Source: a virus. From it: a stretch of 38,290 nt of DNA. The notes below the pieces were generated by a model that saw only the letters and a program-made list of their open reading frames with translations, was not told the DNA's origin and ran no database searches. Location of the stretch: IMG/VR virus record IMGVR_UViG_3300009553_000801, positions 1-38,290 of that record. One strand, given 5' to 3'. Positions 1-8,282 of this stretch are shown in pieces. Made by a program: the position numbers and the translations under genes. The stretch's first letter is position 1; each line of letters starts with the position of its first letter.

Positions 1-309
1 TCAGGGGTTGGAAATCAGAGTCTTCTCATAAGCCGCGAGCAGCTCCTCCGCCGCGTTCCGGAGCGCGACGATCAGGTCCATGTCGCAATCGCTTTGCTCG
101 ACCACGCCGGCGTCGGTCTCGCCCTCGTCTTCGAGCAGGTCCAACTCATAGGGGCCGTCCACCACCATCTTGCCGACATGCGGATCGGGATTGCCGGCGA
201 GGATCGAGCCCGAAACGCCCCAGTCCCGCCAAGGATGCCCGACCGTATACCAGGGGCCCTTGGTCGCCCGGTCGAGCAGCACCCGGATCGCAGCCACATC
301 CACCGCCAT
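1..309 (-). CDS. small phage protein with ATxGPW motif, function unknown
   Basis: A 102-residue protein whose stop lies exactly at the window edge. The start ATG at 309 is preferred because the upstream tail-fibre gene ends at 311; an in-frame ATG at 333 would overlap that gene. The N-terminus has the pattern LLxxATxGPWY followed by a Trp-rich stretch, and the C-terminus has the helical pattern ALRNAAEELLAAYE. Many small phage proteins share this architecture, but none with an assigned biochemical role that I can name. No signal peptide or membrane segment is visible. It follows the tail-fibre gene in the late tail transcript, so a fibre accessory role is possible but is only a positional inference. 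Confidence 0.7.
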   Translation of the reverse strand: MAVDVAAIRVLLDRATKGPWYTVGHPWRDWGVSGSILAGNPDPHVGKMVVDGPYELDLLEDEGETDAGVVEQSDCDMDLIVALRNAAEELLAAYEKTLISNP

Positions 310-310
310 G

Positions 311-796
311 TCAGTATCCTTTCGCCCAGACATTCACGGTCACGGCCGAATCGATCGCGTTGTAGACCGTAACCGTCGTCGTCGACCAAGCCGACGCGTA
401 CGGCCCGTTGTCCTGCTGTCCGCCCGATGCGTTGCCGCCGTTCGCGAAAGCGAAGAAGCATGCGTTCGGGAAGGCGTACGGCAGGTTGATCACCGTCGAT
501 GCGTTCGCGCCGCACGAGGCTGATGCCCACATATCGATCGTTCCGTCCGCGTTGAAACTGCGCCCCGGCATCGCCAAGGTCGGCGCCGCCGGGATCGCGA
601 TCTTGCGGATCGCGGTCAGCAGCTGGCCGTTGTTCGCCTTGACCAGCGCGGTGTTGCCGCCCGTCGGGTCCTCGATCACCTTGGCGATCTCTTCCTGGAC
701 TCCGTTCAGCCAGGCGACGGAAACAACCGTCGCCGGCGCCGGCGACGATTTGAAGAAACCACCGGCCGCATAGCCGCTCGCGTCGATCCGATGCAT
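311..796 (-). CDS. tail fibre protein (gp53-like C-terminal domain)
   Basis: A 161-residue protein starting at the ATG at 796 (MHRIDASGYA), immediately after the stop of the gp48 gene. The N-terminal third resembles the short attachment region of phage tail fibres (WLNGVQEEIAKVIE, residues about 28-45). The C-terminal half has a beta-rich fold ending in NVWAKGY, the hallmark of the gp53-like C-terminal receptor-binding domain. It is short for a fibre, so it may be a distal tip subunit or pair with a second fibre beyond the window. Its place right after the baseplate genes matches the Mu S gene region. No invertible segment is seen here. Confidence 0.75.
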   Translation of the reverse strand: MHRIDASGYAAGGFFKSSPAPATVVSVAWLNGVQEEIAKVIEDPTGGNTALVKANNGQLLTAIRKIAIPAAPTLAMPGRSFNADGTIDMWASASCGANASTVINLPYAFPNACFFAFANGGNASGGQQDNGPYASAWSTTTVTVYNAIDSAVTVNVWAKGY

Positions 797-797
797 G

Positions 798-1391
798 TTA
801 CCCGCCCTCGTAAGTAAAAATGACATAGCTGTGCGCTGGCCGGCACGCCGTGATGATGCACTCCAGATCGAGCGTCCCGCCCTCTTCCAGCCGGTCGCCG
901 GCGCGGCCGATGCCGGCGCGGAATGTCCAGTAGTCCGACGCCGTCAGCACATGGACGCGCCAGACGTGGCGGTATTTCCCGCCGGCGATCAAAGCCGTCA
1001 GGCTCGAATCATAGGTGTCCACCGCCGGATCGAACTCATGGATCTCGATGACCGCCCCGATCGCCGCCGCCAGCGCGATGTAGAAGGCCGGCGTCTGCCC
1101 GGCCTGCAGCGCCAGGTCCTGCCACGCCGCCAGCTGGCGGCCGGCCACCGACGTCGCCGCGACCGTGCACGGATTCGGCAGGCCGAGCAGCCGCTCCCAG
1201 TCGCCGAGCAACTCGGCCGAGGTCCGCACGTCGGCCTCCTCTACGAGCAGCTCCGCGCGCGCATCGACCCGCGCGAACTCCTCCGCCCATCCGCCGAGCA
1301 GATCGGTCAGCACCGCATCGGCATCGCGCGGCCAGGCGCGGCCCTGCGGCAAGAGCGACTGGAGCTGCAGAAGGTGACCAGCAGCGTCCAT
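798..1391 (-). CDS. baseplate protein gp48-like (YmfQ/DUF2313 family)
   Basis: A 197-residue homologue of Mu gp48. The N-terminus (LLQLQSLLPQGRAWP) is the family signature for this late baseplate component, which links baseplate wedge and tail fibre. The start ATG at 1391 lies 3 nt after the stop of the gp47 gene, and the gene is followed directly by the tail fibre, the same order as in Mu. A conserved block WERLLGLPNPC lies near residues 65-75. Length is normal for the family. The protein is expected in the assembled baseplate wedge. Confidence 0.88.
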   Translation of the reverse strand: MDAAGHLLQLQSLLPQGRAWPRDADAVLTDLLGGWAEEFARVDARAELLVEEADVRTSAELLGDWERLLGLPNPCTVAATSVAGRQLAAWQDLALQAGQTPAFYIALAAAIGAVIEIHEFDPAVDTYDSSLTALIAGGKYRHVWRVHVLTASDYWTFRAGIGRAGDRLEEGGTLDLECIITACRPAHSYVIFTYEGG

Positions 1392-1394
1392 CGC

Positions 1395-2447
1395 TCAGGC
1401 CCAGGTGATGACGCCGAGCGTCGTGATGTCGCCCGCCGCCGCCGTCACATTGGCGGACGGGACGGTGAGCACATGGTCGGTCTCGCCGGCCGCGATCGAG
1501 ATCGCCTCGCGGATATGGCTGATCAGCAAGGTGCCGCCCGGCTCGGCCTCGCGCGCGATCAGGTCGCGCAGCTCGGCCTCCACCGCCGCCCGGATCGCGA
1601 CGGTGTCGGTGATCAGCTCGATCGTGAACGCCAGCGGGTCGGCCACCGGCGCGAACACGGTCACGTCGGCGGTCACCGGCCGCAGCGCGTCGATATGGTC
1701 CTGGACGTCGGCCACGTCGCCGGCGTCGGGAATGATGTCGACGCGACCGTCCATCACGAACGCGACGCCGACCGTGCCGAGGCCCGACATCGCGGGATAG
1801 ACCCACGCCCGCGTCACCTCGGGCACCTGCAGCGCCCAATAAACATAGTCGCTGGCGGCCCCGCCGCGCACCGGCTCGCGAATCCGCAGCAGCAGCCGGT
1901 CGCGCAGCAGCGCATCGCTTTCCTCCTCGGCGCCGCCGCCGATGCCGCCCACCGCCACCGTCGCGGTCGCCGACACGCCGCCGATCGGCGACACGAACGT
2001 CAGAAGCTGCCCAGCAGTCATCGCGCCGCCGGCGCCATAGGTCTCCGCAGTCACCGCCAAGGTCGCGGTGCCGGCAGCGATCGTCACCAGCGCGGCCGTC
2101 AGATAGCGCGCGCCATCCGCCCGCACGAGCGCGGTGCCGGCCGGAATGTCGATGCCATTGGTCCCGGTCGCGGTGACATCGCCCGCCGCCGCCGTCGCCG
2201 ACTTGCGGGTCAGGCCGAACACGCTCGCCCACCGCGCCAGATATTCGGCGTCGGCGGTATCGGGCAGGATCTGCCGCGCGAGATAATCGACATAGCCATA
2301 GGTGCCGTGGATCGCGCCGGCATGGACGGTCGCCAAGGTGCCGAGCACCGACCGCCGCAGCCGCGAATCGGCGCCCGGCAGCCGCGCATCGATGTCGGCC
2401 TGCGCCCGCGCGATCAGCTCGCTGAGGGTCGGACGTGCAAAGGTCAA
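1395..2447 (-). CDS. baseplate protein J-like (Mu gp47)
   Basis: A 350-residue baseplate J family protein, equivalent to T4 gp6 and Mu gp47, which forms the wedge core of the contractile baseplate. The N-terminus (TLSELIARAQADIDARL) and the segment around YLARWASVFGLTRK are family hallmarks. The best start is TTG at 2447. It overlaps the TGA of gp46 (TTTGA), a GGGAGG ribosome-binding site lies 6-7 nt upstream, and no ATG or GTG lies in a suitable place. The longer open frame upstream is low-complexity shadow sequence inside gp46. The C-terminus is beta-rich, as in the family. Confidence 0.9.
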   Translation of the reverse strand: MTFARPTLSELIARAQADIDARLPGADSRLRRSVLGTLATVHAGAIHGTYGYVDYLARQILPDTADAEYLARWASVFGLTRKSATAAAGDVTATGTNGIDIPAGTALVRADGARYLTAALVTIAAGTATLAVTAETYGAGGAMTAGQLLTFVSPIGGVSATATVAVGGIGGGAEEESDALLRDRLLLRIREPVRGGAASDYVYWALQVPEVTRAWVYPAMSGLGTVGVAFVMDGRVDIIPDAGDVADVQDHIDALRPVTADVTVFAPVADPLAFTIELITDTVAIRAAVEAELRDLIAREAEPGGTLLISHIREAISIAAGETDHVLTVPSANVTAAAGDITTLGVITWA

Positions 2448-2896
2448 AGGGTCGCCTCCCAGACGAAGTCGAAGCGTCGGCCGGCGGCGCCACCCGGCCG
2501 GTTGATGGTTACGCCCAGCGCCAGCGCGTCCCGGCGCGGCGTCTCGGCGACGATGTCGATCGACGCGGCCACGCCATCCTCGATCAGCCAGGCCAGAGCC
2601 TCGCGCACATAATCGCGCACGTTCGCCAGCACCGCCGGCAGGTTCTTTGATCGCGCCAGCAACCACAGCCGCGATCCGGTCCGGTCGTCGGCCGGCGAAG
2701 CGGCCACGTCGCCCCACCATCCGCGCCGGTCGCTGCCGGCATCGGGCAGCGCATCGTCGTCGCGCGCCCGCGCATCCGAAAAGAGCGAGAGGATCACCGC
2801 CGTGCGCAGCCCGTCATCGGTGACCAGGTCACCGCCGGCCACGGCGATATCGGCGCCGAACAAGGCGGCATCCCAGGAAAGCGCGATGTCCGTCAC
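2444..2896 (-). CDS. baseplate protein gp46-like
   Basis: A 150-residue member of the Mu gp46 / T4 gp25-type family, the small wedge protein that nucleates sheath assembly. The motif LRTAVILSLFSDARARDDD with the following GWWGD is typical of the Mu gp46 group. The GTG start at 2896 overlaps the stop of the preceding small gene (GTGA), implying translational coupling. The stop overlaps the TTG start of gp47. Length is close to that of Mu gp46. Confidence 0.88.
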   Translation of the reverse strand: MTDIALSWDAALFGADIAVAGGDLVTDDGLRTAVILSLFSDARARDDDALPDAGSDRRGWWGDVAASPADDRTGSRLWLLARSKNLPAVLANVRDYVREALAWLIEDGVAASIDIVAETPRRDALALGVTINRPGGAAGRRFDFVWEATL

Positions 2897-3138
2897 GACT
2901 CGTCACCCTCCGGCGGCACGAGCGCCTCGGCCTGTCGCAGGAAGTTGGCAGCCGCCGTCGCAAGCCAGTCAGCCGCCACGCGCAACTTCTGATGCGGTTC
3001 GCCGGGCAGTTCGCGAATGACGTTGACCGGCATCTTTTCCAGCTGCGGCCGCACGGTCCCGTCCGGCTGCCGCCAGAAACTGACGCTGCACAGATAGGAG
3101 CCGACCGGCGCCGGCAGCTTGGCAAGATCGGCACTCAT
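2893..3138 (-). CDS. small hypothetical protein between gp45 and gp46
   Basis: An 81-residue protein, ATG at 3138 overlapping the stop of gp45 (ATGA) and itself overlapping gp46. Residues 35-75 form a likely helical region (LPGEPHQKLRVAADWLATAAANFLRQAEAL). Residues 8-30 contain short beta-like segments (GSYLCSVSFWRQPDG). I do not recognise a named family. Mu has no gene between gp45 and gp46, so this is an extra cistron in an otherwise conserved block. The tight overlaps on both sides argue that it is translated. A baseplate or assembly role is inferred only from position. Confidence 0.75.
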   Translation of the reverse strand: MSADLAKLPAPVGSYLCSVSFWRQPDGTVRPQLEKMPVNVIRELPGEPHQKLRVAADWLATAAANFLRQAEALVPPEGDES

Positions 3139-3626
3139 ACCGCGAACACCGTTGTGCTGCCGCCGGTGATCACGCCGCCGCTGACTGCATCGCCGATCCG
3201 CGCCACGCCGGCGCCGCCTTCGTCGCCCAGATGCACCGTGTCGGCCGAGACGATCACGGCCGGCGCCGTCACCTTGACCCGCGTCGGGCTGGTGATCTCG
3301 ATCCCGTCGCGCTTGATATGGATGACCTGGTCCTGGTCATCATGCAGCGCGACCTCACCGGACTCGAGCCCCTTCAACCGGTACCGCCGATCGGCGACAC
3401 AGATCACGATCGCCCGGCTCCGCAGCCCACCCGGCGACAATGTCACCGCCTCGGCATCGGCCAGCGGTACCGAGGTGAAACCGTATTCGGTGAAGCGCTC
3501 CACGCTGTCCTGGACTTCATCCGCGAGCAGCTCGACCTGTAGCGACTGCAACCCCTTGCTGTCGTCGACCTGCGTCGCGATAGCCCGCGCCGCCATCATC
3601 TGGATGCGGTTGAACAGCGCCCTCAT
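3135..3626 (-). CDS. baseplate assembly/spike protein (Mu gp45, V-like)
   Basis: A 163-residue homologue of Mu gp45, the central spike that pierces the outer membrane. The N-terminus (MRALFNRIQMMAARAI) starts an OB-like domain carrying EYGFTSVPLADAEAV, a typical baseplate V segment. The C-terminus (residues about 105-163) is a beta-helix-like run of short strands ending in Gly/Thr-rich repeats (ISGGVITGGSTTVF pattern, approximately). The ATG at 3626 overlaps the gp44 stop (ATGA), which settles the start over a longer open frame reaching 3899. I do not see the HxH metal-binding tip motif reported for some phage spikes. Confidence 0.88.
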   Translation of the reverse strand: MRALFNRIQMMAARAIATQVDDSKGLQSLQVELLADEVQDSVERFTEYGFTSVPLADAEAVTLSPGGLRSRAIVICVADRRYRLKGLESGEVALHDDQDQVIHIKRDGIEITSPTRVKVTAPAVIVSADTVHLGDEGGAGVARIGDAVSGGVITGGSTTVFAV

Positions 3627-4681
3627 TTTGCCTTCCCCACTCGCGACGCTTCCGCGTCCTCGCTTACCGGCAGCTGGCTGTATGCCGCGGGCGGAGACAG
3701 CTTCAGCTCGGTCGACTTGCTCTCGCCTGAGATCGACAAGGTGACCTCGACGATCAGCATCTTCGCGTCGATCAGCAGCCACGGCGACACGAGGTCGACC
3801 ATCGTCCCGCGCGTCCAGAGCTTGCCGTCCGGCCCGCGCCACCCCGGTATCGTCACCGGCGCACTCTGCGACTTGCCGGCGCGAACGCTCGCCTCCCACT
3901 TCGCGCGCGTTTCGAGCCCACCGATCGTCGATTGCTCCTCGCCGACGAACAGCAGCGGACGGTAGCGCTTGACCGCGGGATCGCGCGCCTCGGCCTTGAC
4001 CCCCGAAACCGCCCGGCCGTTGGCATCGTCATCGCCGCTCGCCTGGCCCTTGACGATGTAGTGCGAGAACCGCTCGCTGACATTGTGCTCGGCCGAGCCG
4101 GACTTCATGTTCACGCCCTGCGCGATCCGCGCGATCGCGGGCAGGCTCGGGTCGATCGCGATCAGCTCGACATTACCGTCCGGCATCGAGATCGGCAGCA
4201 GGCCGCGATAACGACATAGCCGCTCGATCGCTTCGAACACCGTCTCGCCTTGCTGCAGCGCAAAGCGCTTGATCCGCGGCGCGGTGTCGGCCCGCGCGGT
4301 GACGGTGATCCCGAACGGCGCGCACAACTCGCCCGCGATCGTCTCCAGCGCGATGTTGATCCAGCTGCCCGGCGTGTGGATCGCCGAGCAGTCGACCAGG
4401 TCGCCGGCGCGATCGCGCCCGCTGATCACGATCCCGTGCGCCTCCGGGTCGACGCTCGGGTTGATCGCGTCGATCCAGCCGTCGATCAGCGGCTCGCCGC
4501 CCACCTTGACCTTGCAAGCCGCGCTGGCCTCGAAAACAAACGGCCGATCTTTGCCCGGCTCGCGTTCCGCCAGGGTGAAGTCGAACGATCCGCAGATCGT
4601 GTCGATCGCCGTCGACACCGACGCATCGGTCCACCCGCCATAATCGACGCCGCCGATCGACAGCACGATGTCGTCAGCCAT
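3623..4681 (-). CDS. P: baseplate hub protein gp44 (Mu P-like)
   Basis: A 352-residue homologue of Mu gpP/gp44, the trimeric hub related to T4 gp27. Recognisable blocks are FTLAEREPGKDRPF near residue 37, INPSVDPEAHGIVISGRDRAGDL (an SGRDRxxDLVDCS hub signature) and the C-terminal PAAYSQLPVS. Two ATGs are possible, at 4690 and 4681. The one at 4681 is chosen because a GAGG lies about 9 nt upstream, whereas for 4690 it abuts the start. The gene overlaps gp43 by a few bases. The hub attaches to the tube on one side and the gp45 spike on the other. Confidence 0.88.
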   Translation of the reverse strand: MADDIVLSIGGVDYGGWTDASVSTAIDTICGSFDFTLAEREPGKDRPFVFEASAACKVKVGGEPLIDGWIDAINPSVDPEAHGIVISGRDRAGDLVDCSAIHTPGSWINIALETIAGELCAPFGITVTARADTAPRIKRFALQQGETVFEAIERLCRYRGLLPISMPDGNVELIAIDPSLPAIARIAQGVNMKSGSAEHNVSERFSHYIVKGQASGDDDANGRAVSGVKAEARDPAVKRYRPLLFVGEEQSTIGGLETRAKWEASVRAGKSQSAPVTIPGWRGPDGKLWTRGTMVDLVSPWLLIDAKMLIVEVTLSISGESKSTELKLSPPAAYSQLPVSEDAEASRVGKAK

Positions 4682-5906
4682 TCGCGCCATCCTCGCTGAT
4701 CACCTGCAGCACGATCCCGCCCGGCACCGCGCCCGGATGCCGAACCGCGTTGCGCGCGACCAGCTCGGCCGCGCGCGCCTCGACCGTCGCCGGCGCGCCG
4801 TAAATCCGCTGCGCGATCACCAGCGCCGGCTCGGCCGTGATTGTCGCCAGGTCGCGCAGCCGCGCCAGCGATCCGCCGCGCGCCGTCACGTCGCGCACCA
4901 TCGCGTGGCGCAGCCGGTCGAAGCTGGCGGTCGCCTCATCATCGCCGGCGTCGGCCGAGGCCAGGGCGAAGCCGTCGATCAGCTCGGCCGCCGCGTCGCG
5001 CGTCGCCACGGCATCCTCGTAGCTGGCGAAATTGCTCGCCGCGATCGCGCGCACCATCTCGGCGCTGGCCACGGTCTGCACGAGCGTTACCAAAGCCGCC
5101 TGATTGTCGCGCTGCCGCGTCCGCGCCGGCGTGTCGCCGACGACAGGCGCCAGCGCGTCGCCGAATCGCGCGATCGATGCGAAGGCCGCGATGCGCGACA
5201 GCGGATTGCCGAGTGCCGACACCGTCTGCACCATGCCGACGATCGACTGCCCCAGCGCGAGCGGATCGCGCACCAGCGCCTCGACGCCCGGCAGGAATCG
5301 CAACCCGCTTTCGAACGCCCGCAAAGCCGCGCCGATGCCGCCGCCCTGGATCGCCGCCTGCACCTGGACGGCCAGCGCCGCCGCCCGCGTCACGTCGGCC
5401 GCCGCGCGCTCGACGAACGCCGCCAGCTTCGCCACATTCAGTTTCTTGGCGAGCTTGGCCGGCGCCGCCGCCGCCTCGGCATCGGCCACGCTGCGCGCCT
5501 GGTCGCCGGTCGCCGGCTTCGCCGCCTCGATCGACACCGAACCGCTCTCGACGAACGAGATCGAGAAGTCCGCGATCCCGCCACCGCCATCGGCCGCATC
5601 TTCGTTGCAGGTCCACTCGATCACCGAGACGGTCATCTCGCCCCGAAACGGATGCACCAACGTCCCCGGCCCCGCCGCGTCGAGCGCGGCGATCAGCTTG
5701 GCGCGAGCCGCATAATAATCCAGGCCACCCACCCAGCACGAGAAATTGAACGCGCCCGCCCGCCGCCCGAGATCCTCGCGCCACGGAATGTCGCGCCCCG
5801 GAAACTCATGCGTCTCGCCGCGCCGCCCGCCCGACTGTTCGCTGGTCGACGTCCGGAAGCTGGCGCCGCGGAAGCTGCCCTGCCGATATTCGGTGCGCCA
5901 GCTCAT
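4674..5906 (-). CDS. N: DNA circularisation protein N-terminal family (Mu gpN/gp43)
   Basis: A 410-residue protein. The N-terminal approximately 110 residues (GSFRGASFRTSTSEQSGGRR, then DLGRRAGAFNFSCWVGG) match the DNA-circularisation N family of Mu gp43. Despite the family name, gp43 in Mu-like phages is a tail/baseplate component lying between the tape measure and hub genes. The remainder is Ala-rich and helical. It starts with ATG at 5906 overlapping the tape-measure stop (ATGA). The length is somewhat below that of Mu gpN. Confidence 0.85.
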   Translation of the reverse strand: MSWRTEYRQGSFRGASFRTSTSEQSGGRRGETHEFPGRDIPWREDLGRRAGAFNFSCWVGGLDYYAARAKLIAALDAAGPGTLVHPFRGEMTVSVIEWTCNEDAADGGGGIADFSISFVESGSVSIEAAKPATGDQARSVADAEAAAAPAKLAKKLNVAKLAAFVERAAADVTRAAALAVQVQAAIQGGGIGAALRAFESGLRFLPGVEALVRDPLALGQSIVGMVQTVSALGNPLSRIAAFASIARFGDALAPVVGDTPARTRQRDNQAALVTLVQTVASAEMVRAIAASNFASYEDAVATRDAAAELIDGFALASADAGDDEATASFDRLRHAMVRDVTARGGSLARLRDLATITAEPALVIAQRIYGAPATVEARAAELVARNAVRHPGAVPGGIVLQVISEDGANG

Positions 5907-7429
5907 GCGAAGCCCGCCATCGACTGACCGCGGCTGGCCTTCAGCTTCACCGGACCATCGGATTTCGCCGACGTGTTGACCAGCAGGCCCGACGCGGTGC
6001 GAATATTGATGTCGACCGTGCCGCTCATCTTCTGAAGCTTGGCGGCACCCGGCAAGATCCGGGGCAATGCTGCGCCCGTTGCCGCGCCAGCCCTGCCTCC
6101 GCTAATTACGCCCGGTGCCGGAGCGCCGGCCCCCGGCGCGGGTGCCATGCCCAATTTGCCGCGAAACCACGCGTTGACGTCCCCGCCAAAGTTGGAAATG
6201 CTGTTCAGCTTGTCGGCGAGACCGCTTCCCCAGCGATACGCGTCTGCGAGGGTGCTCGCGATATCGGCAATCGCCTGGCCGACCGTCTTCAGATCCTCCC
6301 CGAATTGCTTCCAGTTGATATTGACGATGAATTCTTCGGCGGCCTTTCCCATCTCCAAGAGCTTGTCGGCGATGGTTTTTGCCCAGGCCTTCAGCTCTCC
6401 GCTCTTCGCCATCTTCGTGAGCACGGCGAGCACGGAGCCAACCTTTTCCTTGACCCAGTCGAACAACCCGTTGTCCGCGACCGTGTTGAGGAACTCGTTC
6501 CAACCGCTCTGGAGCGATCCCCACATGCCGGCCAGTGACGACCGGTAGCGATCAGTCGCGCCCGCAAACTTGTCGCTGAGTGCCTTCTCAAGCGCTTCGC
6601 GGATATCCTTCGCGTTCTTGCGCGCGCCTTTGACCATCTTCTTGCCGGCCTTGTCGTAGGTGATGACGATCCCTCGACCACCTTCCTCCACCGCGATCCC
6701 GAATGACTCGCCAAGCGCATCGTAGCTGCCGTTCATCGCGCCGACGAACGCCTCCGCCGCCTCCGTGACTTCCTTGCCCTTTGCCAAGGCGGCATCCTGC
6801 AACGAGCCGAACAGCGGCCTCGTGACGTCGATCTTCTTCTGACGCAACAGCGTGTAAGCGGCGATCAGCTGATCGCCATCGACCGGCGAATCCGCCATGA
6901 ATGCCCGCAGCCTCTTTACCGATACGGCCGCCTTCGCCGCCGACCCCGTGATCCCCTCCAGCGTGAACTGGAGCTGCTCGAAGTCGCTCGCGTTCTTGAT
7001 CGCTTTGCCCACACTGAACCCGAACAGGCCCGAGGCCGCAGCCGACGCCAGCCCGACCAGCGTGCCGACCAGGCCGACCAGCTTGCCCGCCAGGAACCCT
7101 ACGCCCCGCGCCGCCGCCAGTGCACCGGTGCGAAGCGCGCCGAGCCCCCGTCGTCCGGCAGCAGCAGCAGCCCGCCGCGCGGTCTCCGCCAGCCGCCGGT
7201 TGAGCCGCCCCGCCGCCGCGCCGAGCCGGCCGAGGCTGCTCGCGCTTGCCCCGGCGCGGCGCACGCTGGCGCCGGCGCGGGTGGCGGCGGTGGCGACCCC
7301 GCCCAAAGCCTTGCCGCCGGTCTTGCCCGCGCGCTTCAGATTGGTGCCCGCCTTCGTCGCCGCGCCGGCGACCCCGGCCAGCGCCTTCTTCGCGCGTTCC
7401 TTGGCCGTGATCGTCAGGTTAAGCTTCAT
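5903..7429 (-). CDS. tail tape measure protein (Mu gp42-like)
   Basis: A 508-residue tape measure. The N-terminal 110 residues are extremely Ala/Lys/Arg-rich and helical. A hydrophobic stretch follows at about 105-145 (GFLAGKLVGLVGTLVGLASAAASGLFGFSVG). The typical tape-measure segment FEQLQFTLEGITGSAAKAAVSVKRLR and the Trp-containing AGMWGSLQSGWNEFLNTVADNG come next. Its start ATG at 7429 overlaps the end of the frameshifted chaperone product. It sets tail length; with about 0.15 nm per residue the tail would be roughly 75 nm, an inference. Short for the class but complete. Confidence 0.88.
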   Translation of the reverse strand: MKLNLTITAKERAKKALAGVAGAATKAGTNLKRAGKTGGKALGGVATAATRAGASVRRAGASASSLGRLGAAAGRLNRRLAETARRAAAAAGRRGLGALRTGALAAARGVGFLAGKLVGLVGTLVGLASAAASGLFGFSVGKAIKNASDFEQLQFTLEGITGSAAKAAVSVKRLRAFMADSPVDGDQLIAAYTLLRQKKIDVTRPLFGSLQDAALAKGKEVTEAAEAFVGAMNGSYDALGESFGIAVEEGGRGIVITYDKAGKKMVKGARKNAKDIREALEKALSDKFAGATDRYRSSLAGMWGSLQSGWNEFLNTVADNGLFDWVKEKVGSVLAVLTKMAKSGELKAWAKTIADKLLEMGKAAEEFIVNINWKQFGEDLKTVGQAIADIASTLADAYRWGSGLADKLNSISNFGGDVNAWFRGKLGMAPAPGAGAPAPGVISGGRAGAATGAALPRILPGAAKLQKMSGTVDINIRTASGLLVNTSAKSDGPVKLKASRGQSMAGFA

Positions 7430-7834
7430 GGTCTCTGCCCACCCGTTCCGCCTGGTCGATCCAATATCGGAGGTCGCGATCGTCGAACCGCATCACCTCG
7501 CTCGGCGCGATCCCGCACCGAAGCGTCAGATCTCCGAGGAGGTCTGCCCAGTTGGTCGGCCAGGCGGCGAAAAACCCTCGACGATCTTCTCCAGCGTATC
7601 GAGATCTTCGCCGTCCAGCTCGCCGATCTCGATCATGCTGAGACCCGTCAGCCGCGAGAGCAGCAGGAAACCCAGCGTCGGCTTCTCGCTATTCTCGGCG
7701 GCGAAGATCTGATCCTTGCCCTTCATCCGGCGGATGCGGACTTCGGTGATCAGGATGCGCGTCTCTTTGCCATTGGCATCGAGAATGGTTTCATCCACCG
7801 GGTGCTTGAGCGGATGGTTGATCCAGCTGGCCAT
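7419..7834 (-). CDS. tail assembly chaperone, -1 frameshift fusion form
   Basis: A canonical slippery heptamer GGGTTTT lies in the gp41 reading frame as G-GGT-TTT. A -1 shift there opens a frame continuing FFAAWPTNWADLLGDL and ending DQAERVGRDHEA at a TAA inside the first codons of the tape-measure gene. The fused product is about 138 residues. The extension carries the W-x-L-L-x-D-L and SEVMRFDDRDL features typical of chaperone extensions in long-tailed phages. This is the conserved G/GT-type arrangement known from lambda, P2 and Mu; the shift efficiency cannot be read from sequence. Confidence 0.82.
7526..7834 (-). CDS. tail assembly chaperone, short form (Mu gp41-like)
   Basis: A 102-residue protein in the gp41 position between tail tube and tape measure. 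The ATG at 7834 overlaps the tail tube stop (TGATG). The sequence (HPVDETILDANGKETRILITEVRIRRMKGKD) matches the gp41/E-type chaperone family: an N-terminal beta-rich substrate-binding part and a helical C-terminus ending in EGFSPPGRP. This form is made when ribosomes do not shift frame; a longer form shares residues 1-87. It is expected to bind the tape measure during tail assembly and to be absent from the finished virion. Confidence 0.88.
   Translation of the reverse strand: MASWINHPLKHPVDETILDANGKETRILITEVRIRRMKGKDQIFAAENSEKPTLGFLLLSRLTGLSMIEIGELDGEDLDTLEKIVEGFSPPGRPTGQTSSEI
7571..7577 (-). promoter_or_regulatory. -1 ribosomal frameshift slippery site
   Basis: The minus strand reads GGGTTTT. 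It is read in frame as G GGT TTT, so a -1 slip re-pairs GGG and TTT perfectly. It fits X-XXY-YYZ exactly. The -1 frame stays open for about 50 codons downstream and the zero frame for 17 codons. I did not identify a definite stimulatory pseudoknot downstream. Confidence 0.82.
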
Positions 7835-8202
7835 CACGCCACCTCCTCGGCCGGCGGGCCGCCCCAGACGACGGTCGCCTTGCCGTCGCTGGTTGAGAAC
7901 GAAATCACCTCGGCGACATAGGCATTCCGCACCACGAACGTCCGCCCGATATCGAGCTTGTTCGTCAGCGTCGCATTGTCGATCGCGCGCAGCGCCGTCA
8001 GCGAAAGCCCGCCCTTGAAAAGCAGCTTCGTCGTCGTTTTAGAAGCTTCTGTGCTCTCACGGAACGCACCCGCTTGATTATCGCCCTTCACGACCTCGCG
8101 CATCGCGCCGCCGATATCCATCTCGGTTTCGCCGTCAGTATCGAGCAGCTGCCCGTCGATCGTCACCTTGCACTGGCCCACGACCCTGTTCGGATTAGCC
8201 AT
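7834..8202 (-). CDS. M: tail tube protein (Mu gpM/gp40)
   Basis: A 122-residue homologue of the Mu tail tube protein. The N-terminus MANPNRVVGQCKVTIDGQLL and the segment GGAMREVVKGDNQAGAF are family hallmarks. The start ATG at 8202 is preceded on the minus strand by GAAGGGAGTGAGGC, giving a strong ribosome-binding site, as expected for an abundant structural protein. It stacks as hexameric rings inside the sheath. Its stop overlaps the start of the chaperone gene. Confidence 0.92.
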   Translation of the reverse strand: MANPNRVVGQCKVTIDGQLLDTDGETEMDIGGAMREVVKGDNQAGAFRESTEASKTTTKLLFKGGLSLTALRAIDNATLTNKLDIGRTFVVRNAYVAEVISFSTSDGKATVVWGGPPAEEVA

Positions 8203-8232
8203 GCCTCACTCCCTTCTAACAGGCCCCTCAGA

Positions 8233-8260
8233 GCCGATTTAACTGCCGTCTAAATCCGGC
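8233..8260 (-). terminator. inverted repeat between sheath and tube genes (attenuator or processing hairpin)
   Basis: An inverted repeat GCCGATTTA / TAAATCCGGC with a 9-nt loop and a one-base bulge lies in the 80-nt gap between the sheath stop (8283) and tube start (8202). No T-run follows on the minus strand, so it is not a classical intrinsic terminator. It may attenuate or act as an RNA-processing or stability element that separates sheath and tube expression. Confidence 0.4.
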
Positions 8261-8282
8261 CCCCGATCGCCGATCGCCGACA

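Noticed and set aside
795-2612. Long plus-strand open frame of about 605 codons opposite gp47/gp48
   Set aside because: It is a GC-rich antisense shadow, dominated by Arg, His and Gln, with no family and no ribosome-binding site, over firmly assigned baseplate genes.
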